Shown here one piece after another: positions 10,270-24,423 of a stretch of DNA of 64,000 nucleotides; positions within the stretch are counted from its first letter, which is position 1; every line of letters starts with the position of its first letter. The notes below the pieces were generated by a model that worked only from the letters and a program-made list of their open reading frames with translations, made no database searches and had not been told where the DNA came from. A program made the position numbers and the translations under genes. Source of the stretch: Galaxea fascicularis (lineage: Eukaryota > Cnidaria > Anthozoa > Scleractinia > Euphylliidae); contig OX419347.1 in assembly GCA_948470475.1 (NCBI GenBank), forward strand, positions 2,795,072 through 2,859,071, in the 5' to 3' direction.

Positions 10270-13200
10270 AGTAAAACATACTTAACAGTTAAACTGTTGA
10301 TTAAAACCGTGTGACGTTACTGAGACCGATACTAATCACAACATCGTTCCTTTTACATTTTATATATCTTTTTTTTTGGGGGGGGGGGGGGGCTGGGGGG
10401 GAGGGGTGAAGGGGGTTGTAAAATGTTGGAACGGCCACGGTTAAATTTAGCTTTGAGCCTGGTTATGTTCTCCGTATCCGAAGTAAGCTGCGATCAGGCG
10501 CCCTTGATCAAAAAGGACGCCTGATCAAGGAGTGAAATGAAGGATCACTGCGGACGTCTACACATTAGCCTGTGTACATCTGCTCTTAAAAAGGCCACTA
10601 AAAATGTAACATAGTACGCTCTTTTCACAAGATCGTCTATTTCTGGATTCTAGGGTTTTTTCTCTTAATTGGTTTTTAGTGACTTTAGCCTGAGAACGCC
10701 CTTAATCTGTTCCTTAAATCGAAGCCGACGGCATAAGGAGATTATACAAGAGAACCTATCAGTATTATATACGTCGCCACAAGAAAAAAACATAATTACG
10801 CATCAGTACTAATATATATTCTAGCCACCATCTTGGGCTATTAGACCACACATCAATTATTAAAATTAACCGTGGCACGTTTTCTCAAAAGCCCCAAACA
10901 AACGTTAAAATTTCCATGCCTAATGACACTCGATTTCGCGAATGAAAAGTTTCACTCGAAGTGTTAATTAGCTCAGTCTTTTAGTTTGTGTTAGGTTTGA
11001 CGGCTATCGCTATTTTTGACTGGCATATAGGATGGGCCCATTGATTCAGCCGTTGCCTTTTTCAGGTGGCAAAGCTTATGCATGAGTGATGAATAGTTAT
11101 TATAAAAACATGAAAAAGCTCTGAAATTAATTGGCTACGTGCGTCAGTCAGCTTGCTTGAAACCCAAATTCTAGGAATCATCTGCCCAAACGCGTTTAAT
11201 TTTTCTGCCAACTCAAGGTTAAAAGAAGTGGATAAATGTCGCATTCTAGTGGTAGTTTAGTTTATTTTTCCAGAAGTTTCCAGCATGACTGAAAATTAGA
11301 CAAGTCAATAAAACATTTGACTGTCCGTATCATCCACAGTTCAGCAGTATCGTACTTGTTGAATCGTGATGGCATTTGAATAAGACAGGACTGTTTCTAG
11401 ATCGGTTCGACGTCTGAATCAACTGCCGAAGTTAACTATTCCAAAAGACGACTTACTTGTGACACATGGAAACTAAATAATCGCGCCAGCCTCATTTTGA
11501 GTAAAAGATGTTGCCGATAAGACTCCTTTGACTAATATAACAAAGGTGAAGAACAGATAGAATTTAACAGCCAGTCCGCCGTCAACATCGCTATCAGAAC
11601 TTGCCCGTTTGCAAGGGGGAAGGGGGAGGGGTGAGTTTGGGCCTCCAGCACAAAAACGTCTGAAGAATTTCCCATCTATGCAAAGCTTTCACTATGCAAT
11701 TTCAGACTAAGAATACAAAGATATGACTTCAAACTAGGCTGTGATTTTAAAAGTCGCGTCGGCTCCAGAAGTAAATCCGATATCAGCACTTGAAAACCGT
11801 CACATGAATATCAGTCTTTCTTCCCGTAACAAACCGCCTTATTTAAGTCTCCAAGACAACACTCTTGCCTTGAGTATTCTATCAGTTTTTAGGACTCTCT
11901 ACGCCTTAACTGTAAATTACTTTCAAATTCAGCAAAAATATGAAAGGCGGTGCTGGGGGAAATTTCGCCATGTGTCATATAAATGTTACAGGTTTGCCGG
12001 CGCATTTGAAATTGAAGTTTATCTTAGTACTGTTTCACAGCAACTAACAGTGTTTTGATAAAAGCTCATGCAAATTTGTGTTTTGGCTTAATAGTTAAAC
12101 AGTGTATTCACGCTATTTGAAACCTGCCTTTGAGGGTTAAAAGCGATTTATCGCACGGCGCAACCGATATAAAACAGTCATTTGAACGGTTGTAATAATT
12201 TTTGACGTGGAAGTCACCGTAACGTTTAGCCAAACCGTCTCTGAAGTTAATAGCCTTCGATCCGCCACAGGAGTTATGGCGCATTTCCAATTTTTTTGGT
12301 ATCTCTTTTACGTCCTACAACTTAAAAATCGGAATGGGAATATCCTTCTGATGCCTTTTTCCTTTTTTCCGTCGAGAAAATATTCCTTTACAGGGTTATT
12401 TTACGTTTACAGAGCTGAGGGCTCTAAAGTCTGAATATCCCTCCTGACATTCTATCTCAAATAGAAGTACAGCCACCATGAGAGCGAGAGTAGTTTCGAT
12501 TAAAAGATTCCACTTCGCGGTCTGCTAGCATAAGATACCAAACAGGAATTGGAAGTGCACTGACAAACTTGATGTGTATAGCTAATCCTAGAAACTGGGT
12601 GCAGTAAGTGTTTATTTTTACCATGCTTTTAATTTTAAAAATTGTCCAGCGAATTTTTCAGATTTATTTCCGAGAACAAACGCATCGCAAATTTAAGAAC
12701 GGAACATCTCAAACTTTTGCTGAAATTTGAACTCTTCTCGATAGTCTAAAAACGCTCAAAACATCAAAACCAAAAGATGAAAATTCAGGATCTTTGTTTA
12801 GTGGATGTAGTTGATTACTTTACTGTATTTCTTGGCAATTTTGATAACCAAGTCATTAAATTCAGTCATATAAAATTCATACCTTACGTTTTTCGCAGAA
12901 TTTTCAATTTCCATGAACGGTTTCTGAAATGGAGATTTACAACCAGACCATTTTCTTAGAGAATCAACCGGATCAATTCTAGCACTTAATATGTTGAATC
13001 ATACCATAGCTATCAACTCTAGATACTTTAAGGATTTCATTGGATATACCAAATCACGTGGGGCAAATTGAGAAAAATTATTGCTTGCCTTCCATGTCAA
13101 TGTTTTTCATGTGGATTTGTTTCGCGACTGAAACAAAAACATTTTATTACATAGATAATGTTTCTATTACAACGACAGAAAAAGTTAGAAAATTTTACGT

Positions 13201-16200
13201 TACATTGCAGATGTTAACAAGTTCAATATAATACATGTTCACAAGTTCAGATGTCAATTTCTGGTATAAGAATCCAAACACGGTGATTTTGTCGTCACGT
13301 TTGTTGGTTTCACGCACTGTTTGTTCAGTTGTGTTCAAGATAAAATATCACACCAGTTATTACCTCCTTCCAGTTGCACTGAGTTCTATTTAATGCCGTT
13401 GCTTGTTTTAAGTAACTGAAGATTCCCACTACGCATAACATGTTTGTGTGACCATTAAAAAATAAAAACAGATCAAGCTTCATGTACTTTTCCTCCTTAA
13501 AATCCTAAAATTATCACACACTTGTATTACCATTATCGACGAAACTAGTTGTGAGTATTGGTACCTCGTTCTACATCCCAACAAAGCGCCCTTTACTAAT
13601 GTAGCTAAGAAAAAATAGTGCGTAAGAATCTGCTGCAGCCGAGAAAGGAAATTTAAAAGGCAAAGAGAACATTTCCCTTCAATTTGTGTTAACTTACCAC
13701 TGTGTCATGCAGCAGGAAAGAACCACTGAATGTGATTCGTTTGTAACATCAGGTTCGTAGGCCTGAATCGACGAAGTCATCTTCTAAAGTGATATCCTAC
13801 TTTGGGTTTCTCCTTAGTTTTAAAAGCAAGCTCTGTCTAAGTGCCCCATCTCGATATAAGTACCGAAGCCACCCACTCCTCAATTCGGCCAGCAGAGAAA
13901 ATGCAACGTATTGTTTTCACTCGTCGGTTCCATGCATATACACTCCATTTCACGAATGAGTGCAACGCCCTAGAGAAGCTTTGTTTAATTTTATGACTGA
14001 GACTTTTTGAATTGAGAATCGAGGTTAAGAGGTAAATGGAATTCCACTTGAAAATTTTCAGGGGTAAATTTACTACCTCAAAACATAGTTGCCTTTCCAT
14101 GGTCGAGACTTTTCGTATTGAAAATAGAATCACACTTTCACTTCGGTTTGTTTTTCTTTTTGCGTCATCATCAAATAAAAAAAGCTCGTTCCAAATAGAT
14201 ATATCCCGCGAATTCAATTTGCCGGAGGTCCCTAGCGAGTCAATCTCTATAACTTCCGCGTTTCCCGAGGCTCTGAGTTTCTCTTGTAAATTATGTTTCG
14301 TAAAGCGTTCTTAAAATTCCGGAAAGAAAGAACTGACGAATTACGAGACGAATTAACTAGGCGAGCATTGATTTATGCTTCCAACAAAACTACAAAACTA
14401 TGTCCAGGGAAACGAAGCAGCTGGTATCAGTTGTCTCACTCGAGAAAAAGTAAACTTAAGAATATTTCAAGTGAAATAAATGGTGACTTCGCTTGATACT
14501 TGATACTTCAAGTAAATGGTAGTCTTTAATTACACTCGAGAAAAAGTAAAGTTAGTAATATTTCAAGTCAAGTAAATGTTTGATACTTGAAGCAAATGTT
14601 TCCGACTTGACGCTTCACACGCACTGAGAGATGTTTTTTACTTCAAGATATAAGTATCTGACCTTAGCAGCTCCTAAGTCTTACTTAACAGCCTAGTATT
14701 AAGACTACCGATCACCAAATGAAATCACTGCCCCCAAAGAAAGGTCAACGCCAATCTTATTGGAAACAACAGAAACCAACATTCATTGCATTATCTTGAC
14801 CTCTTGTGCAGCTAATTGCATATATCTTCACTGGTGTCTACGTAACTTAATTCGCGGCTTCATCAGTTCTTGTAATCGTGATTGAATATTGACCTGGGAT
14901 TATAGCGCATGCTTATGCATGTAAGCCGGCAATCAAAACTGGTAGCTGACTCCCAAATTTTCCCTCACGTCTTTATTGTGATCGAGCTTGAACTGAGCGA
15001 AATTCTCAGGCAGGAATGAGCGAATGTATTTATATGCTGGGTATGTGGTCACAATCATGCCTTGATCTACTATCGCCGCCGGGAGTGTAGACTTCCTTTA
15101 ATTAAGCATGACGGGCACCAACGCTATTCTTTGAGTTCAAAATGTGCTTTGAAGTAGACGATAATTTTTAAATTATTCGTATCCTATGGCATCAAACCAT
15201 GAACTTTTAGTGTAGGTATAATATAGTTTGCCCGTAAACCTAAGTGGCTGAAAATGTTCGGACAATGAAACATCCGGATTGCAATTTTAGTTTGTCTTGA
15301 CAAATCACTATCACAAGTTTTGGATTGTGCGGAAGTGTATTCGTTGAACTGAAATGGGCGGTGATCAAAGAAAACAACAGGCGTTACATTAGCATACTTT
15401 GACTGAACCATGTCTCACTTGAACCCAAGGAACATTAAATAACTAGTATTACATCGCACATTCGGAGGTAAGCGGTGAGCAGAGAGCATGGTCCTGTCTT
15501 TATTAGTTATGAGAGAGACCCGCTTCGATCAAAAGTAATATAGCGCTTCAACAAAGATCCGTTGACAAGACCAATATCTGTACAGATGAATATATATTTC
15601 GCGCTTACATTTAAACTCAGAAAACTAAAGGTGCTTCGTAAAAGAGTTTAATGATCAAGTTTGAAAAGTCTGCAATTTAAAATGGGCGAGCGTTAGTTCG
15701 CGTGAATTTGGGGCTTGTTTGGTGCGAACTATGAAGCTGATAACATAAAATATAACTGACTGTTTCAGAGCTTCCGTATTGAAAGCCGATGTGCAAATAA
15801 AAGATAATTGTTCCTACAGGGTTTGGTTTCTCGAAAAACATTTCCAAGAGTTTGCACACTTCAGTAGTGAAGAGTGGATAATTTGAAGTAAGTTGAAGCA
15901 ATATTTTCTTGTTGAGGGTTATAAACACGAAATCCAGATTTTGTTTTTCGATGACTTGGCGCTTGTACGCTACTTAAAACAGTGTCTAACTGAATCATTC
16001 AGCTTTGAAACACGAGAAAACGATGCTGACTTCTCTCTTGGCCTGCTACTGAAAACCTTGCTTATTCTTAACGAAACTAAATCGTTCGGAATTGTGAGTG
16101 AAAATCGGTTCCTTTACTGGTTTACCAACTTAATTTGTTATCACCTTTTTAGATAAATTAGGCCCACTAAAACAGACTTCCTTGACTTCAAAAAAAAATA

Positions 16201-17233
16201 ACCACAAAATAAGAATAATCACAAACAAACCCGTTTTGTACTCACCACTGCACACAGCTATTTCCGTGTTAAATAGTCATAAAATTGGCGGCGTTTTCTC
16301 TGTTGGGCTTAGCTCCGAAGAAAAATTCGGCGGTTGTAAACAAGAGCTTATTTTCTCCAGTGACCTTCTCTACACCTGCTTTGTTGCCTCGGATTCGTTT
16401 TGCTTTGAATTCAGTTTAAACAAAATTACCCTGACAACTGATATTGCTTTCAGGCTATCATAATAAAACCATACTCGGTCTATTTAAACAGATCAGCGAA
16501 ACCAATTCCAAAGAGTACAGCGTCGGACAAGCAATTCTTAAATTAACCATGCTTTAAACTATGCAAATTCCTGTAATTGGTTGTCCATGATAAGACAGCT
16601 GTTGGTGATTTGTGCACGCAAGAGAAAAATTAAAGCAAAACATTTTGGACGTCCCCTGTCTTTAACATTTTAATTTCACAAGCTGCCTTTCTACTTGATG
16701 TATCGAATGTGGTGGGGAATCGATTACTGTTTGACCCTGTTGAAATACAGTGACGAGAAAAGATTGTCCTCGCTTTATATTTTTGTGCTTACATTGCTAC
16801 CTAATTAAATATAAAAAAAACCTTAACTCTTTTCCCGATTATCGCCATAACAACAGAGTGCAATCTCTCTCAGGGTAGATACTCAGGAGATCTAAGGAGA
16901 TCTGTGCGATAAATTATTATCAACCGGCAAAACAACTTTTCTCGGGACTGAACAAAGACAAAAAAGCAACTCCATAAAGTTTGTCCTCTTGACACACAGC
17001 CTGGAAACAAACAAGTTGTTCCTATCGAGGCTCATTTTGAATATCTGAATATTTATTTCATGAACAGATTATTGAATCCATGAACGGAATCAGTTAACGA
17101 CGAGAACGCTTGGCTGTCTTTGACTGTGAGCTGCGACGGAATATTTCGAAAGCAAAGCATCGGTGACTTATCATCAAGCACAGAACGTACGGAAAAACAC
17201 AATTTGTTGCAAAGTGATGTTACAGTATATAGT
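10270..17233. other. Long region without a supportable gene
   Basis: AT-rich DNA with only short frames lacking codon bias or splice partners. It includes a G-run at about 10378-10410 and a short inverted repeat around GATCAGGCG at 10493-10526. The 5' UTR and promoter of the cyclase must lie just above 10225 but show no clear core motif. Confidence 0.5.
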
Positions 17234-18052
17234 TATTTAAGCAATAGACCACAAATTTCTATGGTTTTAGGCTGATAAACCACGCGAGATGTTGGAAAAA
17301 CACGAGAAGAATTCGTAAATCACGAGCCGCAGGCGAGAGATTTGTGAAATCTTTGAGTGTTCTTCCAACATCTCAAGTGGTTTATCATGCCTCTAAACCA
17401 TAGAAAATTGTGGGCTATTGCTGTTATATAATAATTCAGAAAACGTTCGAAATTTCCATGAGTTTACTGGCACAAAAAACCATAGCTGATTGACCAATCA
17501 GAGCGCACGCATTGATTTGGTTATTATATAACATTTAGAAAACAGTCCTAATAAAATACACGCGCTGATTGATTAGAAATCGCGTTTGTATGACTCGACA
17601 GAAACACAGAACTAGCACGAGCTGTTGACGTAATGATGACGCAAAGAGTATTTGCACTTTGAGAATCAAAGGTAACAAGTTGTTTTCGTTTTTTTTCTTC
17701 GCGGTGTTTTCTAAAAGATATAGAAAACATGTTCTCCGTGTTTCTATCGAGTTTTATATAATAACCGAATCAATGCGCGCGCTCTGATTGGTCAATCAGC
17801 TATGGTTTGTTGTACCAGTAAACTCATGGAAATTTCGCACGTTTTCTGAATTATTATATAAAAGCAATAGCCCACAATTTTCTATGGTTTCGAGGCATGG
17901 TAAACCACTTGAGATGTTGGAAGAACACTCGAAGAATTCATAAATCACTCGCATGCGGCTCTTGATTTACGAATTCTTCTCGTGTTTTTCCAACAACTCG
18001 CGTGGTTTATCAGCCTATAAACCATAGAAATTGTTGGTGTATTGCTTAAATA
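17234..18052. mobile_element. Foldback element with about 310-bp inverted arms, each holding a palindromic MITE
   Basis: Left arm 17234-17545 (from TATTTAAGCAATAGACCACA) and right arm about 17745-18052 (inverted, ending GTATTGCTTAAATA) match along nearly their whole length, through AACCACGCGAGATGTTGG, GTTTACTGGCACAA and TGATTGACCAATCAGAGCGC. Each arm contains its own about 170-base palindrome (17240-17412; 17872-18046) with CTATGGTTT and AAACCATAG ends. The about 200-base core shows no recognised gene. Confidence 0.8.
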
Positions 18053-18239
18053 GAAACACTCGTGAAAGTTTGGGAGAACTCGAAAAAGCCGTGGAAACAC
18101 TCGCCTGCCATGACGTCACATGCAAACCAGCAATAGAGCGTTTTTCACTGACGTGATCAGCGGCCATATTACTTTTATGAAAAAAATGAAACTTTCGGAA
18201 AGTATTTGCATAAAAATAAAGTTCAATTCCCAGAGGGGT

Positions 18240-18457
18240 TAGAGGGTCCCCTATACTTTTCTCGTGAAACGTGATTGGGACTATTTTTCTCTCGTGGAAC
18301 GTGATTTAGGTTTTTTTATTTATTTGTGATTCGCGATTGCCCATATTTGATGTTTGCGTGAACGTGAACGAATTTTGGGAATTATCCGTGACGCGTGAAC
18401 AGTCTCAATATTTTTCCGTGAATGCATTTTGCAAAGTGGTATAGGGGACCCTCGGGT
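18240..18457. mobile_element. MITE with GAGGGTCCCCTATACTTT ends
   Basis: GAGGGTCCCCTATACTTT near the left end is mirrored by AAAGTGGTATAGGGGACCCTC at the right. The interior repeats GTGAAACGTGATT-like strings. No coding capacity. Confidence 0.65.
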
Positions 18458-21400
18458 TAGCCTGTTACACCAATATGGCCGCCGTTTCCTGTGGAGGAAC
18501 AACGTAACTAACTCAAAACAGTTTGTCTTTATAATTGTTCTTGCACATGGCAGACAATTCATGCTAAAACAGTTTACCCTACAAAGAAAAAAAAGTGTTG
18601 ACATCCTTACGCACTTTGATTCCACAGTAGTTAACTTGTGTACTCGCATTCTTTTGGTTGCAGCTTGTCCTCAAAATTCTTTCCACAAGTCTGCACTCGC
18701 TCCAGCTCCTGCAATCAGTTGGTGCATCAAAAACAATTTTTAAACGTTTCAAAAGTTCATAAGAAACAGAACTAAGATGTTGTTGAGTCTTCATACTCTT
18801 TCCACGGCACCTAGCTCTGGTAATACAAATTATATTTTGTCGCTTATTTAGCCTTCACAGCTGTATGCCACGTTAAACTGTTGGCTTCTTTTTAGTGCTC
18901 ATCATATTTATCTCCAAAAACAAAAAATTGAATCCTTACAAACTAGTGTATTTACTTTATCTTCACTGTCGTCAAAATTAATTAAACTGCTGTTGAAGAA
19001 GATCTGTCACATTTTCCATTATGTCAAAAACGATGTGCGCTCTTGGTCATTTTGTAGTGATAGAGTGACATGCGTATTTTCCACTGGACATGGTCTCGAA
19101 GCAGCAAGGGATTGATTTTCCCGGATTTGTCAGTGGCGGTGCCACAGCTGGGCTTGTGTTTCAAGTTTTTATGAATCATGAGAGGTAATATGAAAGCCTG
19201 TAAGTAATTCACATAAATAACAACATGATCTTCTTGATTTTTGTCTTATTTCTTCCGAGAACGCAAAAATTTTCATGCCAATCAGAATTAGCTAAAACGT
19301 TCCGAAAACAGCGGATGATACAGGAGTATTTCTCCGCGCGACTTAGGTTTGTAAACGATTCTAATCAAAAAGCGATAAGTCACTGATTTTTTTCGTAACG
19401 TCGATATGTCGTGGTCCTTTTAGTTATGAAAGGTTTCAGAAAATGCGGAGTGTTTCAATTTGTAAACCGCTTAGGTTAAAAGGGTCATAACACAATGTTT
19501 TTAGGTACACCCTGGTGCTTTAATGACAGGCGGCTATTCCGCAAAACCATTTCAGGAACGGAAGGTGTAGAATTTGTCGTCTCTTCAGCATTATTATCCT
19601 TTCTGTCCTTTATTTTTATCAGTTAAAGATTCCTCTTAAAACGTTGCTGCTTTTCGTCGAAAAATAAAACCAAATCAAGTAGAGGTAAGAAATTTACAAA
19701 TATCTAAATCATAAGTATAGCCTGGAAAATTCTCGTCCATGGCATTGATAAGAAATTCTTACAGTTTTCTACAAAAAAAATTGATAAAACTTTGCTGTAT
19801 CGAAATTATCATCTTTGTGATTTCTAACAAAATGTTTTTAGATAATTCTGCCCTTAACACTACTCACCTTTTCGGCTGTACTTCTAGACCTGGCAATGAC
19901 GAACGAGACAAGATGGTTTTAGATTCAATGACTCAAAGTAGATTTTTCACTAAAGCCGCCCTAAATGCTACAATTAACATGATAATAACAACATGAACAC
20001 GTACGAAAATCCGATTATTGTGAGCTCGTAAAAATATCAACAAAAGCCTCTGTCCATGCACATTATCTTTGCGACGGTAATTTTACAAGCTAACTACATT
20101 TTGCCTCGTACTTTGCCAAAATGTTTGAAAGCTAAAGGAAAATAAAGGCAGTTTTCTGGAATTTCACGCGGAATACCGTGGCTTGAGGATTTTCGGAAGG
20201 ATCAACTTAAATCATTGTTAATTTGAGTCTATTTACTGGCCATTAAACTCGGAAGTTAAGGCGTTTGTCTGTAATTTATTTTTCATCATTGAAGATTATA
20301 GAACTGAAAAGCACAGTCACTATTTTATTATTTCTTGAATACTGCATAAGGACGTATGACATTGAACTGGGAGAATCCCTAAATCTTTTTTAGGCGGTGC
20401 AACATTTTTAGAGTAGGTAGTTCAAATCCCATGTTGCTAGACAGGTGAATCGGTTGGATTTAAAGCGTTAATGGACAATGTTAGCTTAAAACATATACAA
20501 AACAATACACGCATGGGACTAAAATGTTTCCACAGTTTTCGTTAAAATCGTAGCTTTTTAATTCTTTCTCCAACAAATTTTTACTTACTTTACAAGTGTC
20601 TCATCTTTTTTCTAAATGACGGTGTCAGTAAAAAGGTGTTTAAAATCCCCGCTTAATGGAAAACTTCGGGAAACAAGAAAACCGTGGTTTCAGAAAAGCG
20701 GGTGCCTCGACGAGGCGAAAACGTTCCGGTAGCATTGTTTTAGGTTCTTCCAGTAATTTGCCAGGTGGTGATGTGTTACAATACGATGCGACTGGACAAA
20801 TACGAGCGGGCATTCAATTTCACCTTTCGGCAATTGCTGTTTGGTCATTATATAATGCACATTCTAAAGACATTCACAATCATCAATAATGGAAACTTCT
20901 CCTTGTTAATTTTTACTGTTTCTGCCGCACGAAGAAACAAATTGAAATGAAGGTGTAAAGGTGTTTTCAGCGGTATGTTTAAAAAAATTAGAGGTGCATT
21001 TCCAGTTTTCACGAATAATAACATGATAATATTTTTAGTTTTCCAGGAAATATATGAAAACAATAAAAATGTTCGTTAGGATTTTTTCAGTGTTAGACAT
21101 TCTACCGTTACGGGTATAATTATTCCATACTGAAACAAGAAAAATCAAAGGTTACCTAGAAAACTTTTGGATCAAGAATGCACAAGCTAAGTTGAGCAAG
21201 GCAACTCTGTCGCACTAAAGCTATTTGAAGTTTTTACAGATTAAAAGGGGGCGCGGACTTCAACTCTCCAAAAATGTTACGTACATGTGGATTTGAAATA
21301 CACTTTTTTTTTATAAGATTACATTTTACAAGAATATCTGTAGGCTGAAAGTTGCGAAATTTTGAGAATATTTTAAGAATACACCCGAAGCTGAGATTTG

Positions 21401-24238
21401 GAAAAGAATATAATTTTGTGTGGTGCAAATTTTTAAATACAATACAACCCTTTATTTTTTTTTTTGTAGTGCGCGAGCGGGCGGTATTCTGCGAATCTTA
21501 CAATCTGATTGGTTCCGGGAGCGGGCAGGACTTTCCTACCGTGTGGCACGAAATTTTGCGGGACTGTTTATTTTTGCGATTTGAACAGAGTGGTTTTTCT
21601 TGATGGGAATTAATTTTTCGATTGTGTTTGTAAACATTTTCTTCGTAAATTTATCTGTTGTCGTTGTCATTTCCAAATTTTCCTACAGCTGTTGACAATG
21701 ACTGCAATGCAAGTGAATCATTTCGTTCACATAGCAAGCAGCTAAAAACTAGAGTAAATTCACGCTCTACAAAAATAAGTGAGGAAAGCTCTTTGACCTC
21801 TCTGACCAAACAGTTACTATTTCACGTAACAGACTTCAATAGGTAACCAAAAACTGAACCACACGGAAATAACGTTGAAAAAAATTACAGTGCGACTACT
21901 TCAACCAAGGCCACCCAGGAGAACCTCACATCGGAACAATGGATTTCGACAAAATTAATAATGTATGACAAATTTACCTACTATCGAAGCACAACAAAAT
22001 TCAAATTGCGGCTATTCTTTTTTTATTATCACTCGAACACTATTGGCCAATTTGTAAAAAAATTTCTTGGGTGGCCTTGGTCGGAGTAGTTGCACTGTAA
22101 AGCAGACTATCACAAAGAGGAAAACAATACAACGAATATCAAAATAAAAGTACACTGGTACCAGCTTTTCCAGTCTGTTTTTCTTTGCAATACGGGCATT
22201 TGCATGCAGAATGCAGCCAGCATCACAATTGCAGTTTTCTGTTAATTTTATGAGACTCAAGCAATCGGTGCCAACCCTCCCATACCTGATTGAATAATTT
22301 CTTGAGCGTGAAGGCCTTATGGAGGGGAAAAAAGCTACAACGGATCTTTCCTGTCGCAAATACATTTTCAACCTTCAAAGCATTATTGGAATTAATCAGT
22401 TGTAGCCTTAGCATGTTTTGGTCATTGGTCATTCAAGTAAACAAGTATCGTAAAATAGGAAATTCTGTAGCTTACGTTTATACAAATTTGCGTCAAAATT
22501 TGCGGTTAAATAAAAAAACTGTAATCACAATGATGGGAACTCCTCGAATTAAGAAGAGGAAAATGTGTTTCCGCTGACATGTTTTTAACAACCGTATCCT
22601 AAACAAGTTTCACCCCGCAGAAGTGGAGCACGCACATATAGACGGATTTTTTTTTTTACTTTATATATCAATATGTTCGGTATATGGACTTACCTTCAGA
22701 TTTCTTGACAGTTAACCAGCTACCATAACCCAGGCCAGACGTATTTCAAAATGCGAAAGGATAACAGTGGCTCTAATTTTGAATCGCTTGTATTAACATA
22801 ACAATGATAGAAAGGACATTTTTTTCGACAGCTGTAACTGTTATAAGCTGACCACATGTGGAAATATTTGACATGACTTTTAAATAGTTTTTGGTCATAA
22901 TGATATTGCATTGCTTGAAGATCGTAGAACGTACAGTGACCGGTCATCAAAAGTATGTTTTTTAATGTGTTATTTTGATTTTTTTACTAATTATAGCTCC
23001 GCTCCCTTGCGGTGTCTTTATTTTGGCTTTACAATGTGGAGACAAAAAACTCGAAATTATAAACTAAATGCTCGATACTGCCTGTGGCGAATATATACCG
23101 AGTAGCGTTGTGAAAGTGTTCAGAAATTTCTGAAAGTCTTCGAAGATCTGAGTACATTTAATAGCCAATAAGAAATATCATATATCTATCAACCGTTCGG
23201 CTAGATCTGCGCGTTTCGCATAAAGCCCAATCGCAATAGCTTCGTCCTCGGGCGCCCCCAAAAGAAATTTCAAAACAATACAATGTATGGCTTTAAAGTA
23301 AAATTAGAGCATCTTTAATTTTTGAGGATATTTTCTTAATGTTCATCTTGTGATTCTAATATGACCAGTGGTTTCCAGTTATACAATTAAATAGCCTCGT
23401 AAAAATTCCTGCAAAAGAAAGGAAAATTGGGAAGGATTGGTATATCGCCTTCAAAAAACCACCGGTACTGTTTGTTTGAGATGTTTACCACAGAACCGTA
23501 GGGAGCGTTGAACGCAAGTGGGTGACGCTTCCGCTCTTACGGGTTTTCTTGTTTTTTGCCATTTGATCTTGCAACTGGACTCACTAGATTTCGAGGTTTA
23601 TTTCCTTTTCGGAATTGGACAATGATATGGGTGGAGAAATCGTTTTGAAGTCCATTTTCATTTTTTACACTGAAATTACGACAAATAATTTGGAAGTGTA
23701 ACGGGCCCTTGTTCACCGATATTGCATTGTGCGCCGGTCTAATTTTCGCCCAGATCGAAAACCATGTAGCAAAGTGAATGCACTTCAGTGGAGCTTAATT
23801 TCGGCAATTGCGCCTTAAGGCCTTACATGAGATTTACCTTTCATTAATAGGAATATTATGAAAGAGGCTTGTTTTTTCCTTACGAAAGCTTGAAATTGAC
23901 TGCGATTTGTCAGAAGGCGAGAACTGACTTGTAAAACAATAGTGTTGACGATGATTCTCTTAACAAGCTATGCTATCCAAAGCTTTTGCTTTTTAATTTT
24001 CAGTAATTTAGTTGCCTTTTTTTTGGCACACAGAAACACGATTTCCTGCGACTAATTACTCAAGGCTTGTTATCACCACAGTATACACCTTGTTATTAAA
24101 AATAAGATCATGGGATAATGCAATTCCAGAGTCTGATTGGCTTAGCCATCATGGTATCACGAGCCATTATACCATGCTCTACAAACATGGTAATCGTACG
24201 CGTCAGTTTTTTGTTTTTACAAAATAAAGTAGGGAGGT
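18458..24238. other. Region without a supportable gene
   Basis: AT-rich. A G/C-richer patch at 21465-21540 (GTGCGCGAGCGGGCGG, CTGATTGGTTCCGGGAGCGG) looks like a dispersed repeat, but only one copy is in the window. A 77-codon frame at 20656-20889 begins MENFGKQENRGF and has a possible donor, but no partner exon. Confidence 0.45.
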
Positions 24239-24244
24239 TTTATT
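24239..24244 (-). promoter_or_regulatory. Poly(A) signal of the 402-aa gene
   Basis: AATAAA on the minus strand, about 180 bases after the stop codon at 24424, in line with that exon being terminal. Confidence 0.45.
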
Positions 24245-24423
24245 CATAATTTGGGGGCGTTTTAATAAAATAATCATTCCACTCGCCCGGTTGGATATCA
24301 GATGATTTCAGCCAAGTGAGCCAAAGTCAAGTATGGTGATCGCTCCCAGTGTTCACACGGAAAATTAAGAGTAGAGACTGTTGACTGTTCAAACAGGAAA
24401 TATATTACAACTGAGCTGAGTTT

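Noticed and set aside
11741..12058. 105-codon plus-strand ORF
   Set aside because: Composition follows AT-rich background, no domain, no splice context and no paralogue.
13690..13750. Minus-strand 28-base exon between ttcag and gtaagt
   Set aside because: Good borders but too short, no partner exons, and no coding similarity; could be chance or a UTR exon.
15893..16463. Two adjacent plus-strand ORFs of 87 and 93 codons
   Set aside because: Different frames, AT-driven composition and no recognised similarity between or outside them.
20656..20889. ORF starting MENFGKQENRGF as a first coding exon
   Set aside because: Has a possible donor after CCAG at about 20764, but no acceptor exon, domain or codon support was found.
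22680..22760. Minus-strand exon reading GLGYGSWLTVKKSE before a good donor (gtaagt)
   Set aside because: Only about 17 open codons, no acceptor upstream and no partner exon; too little to call.
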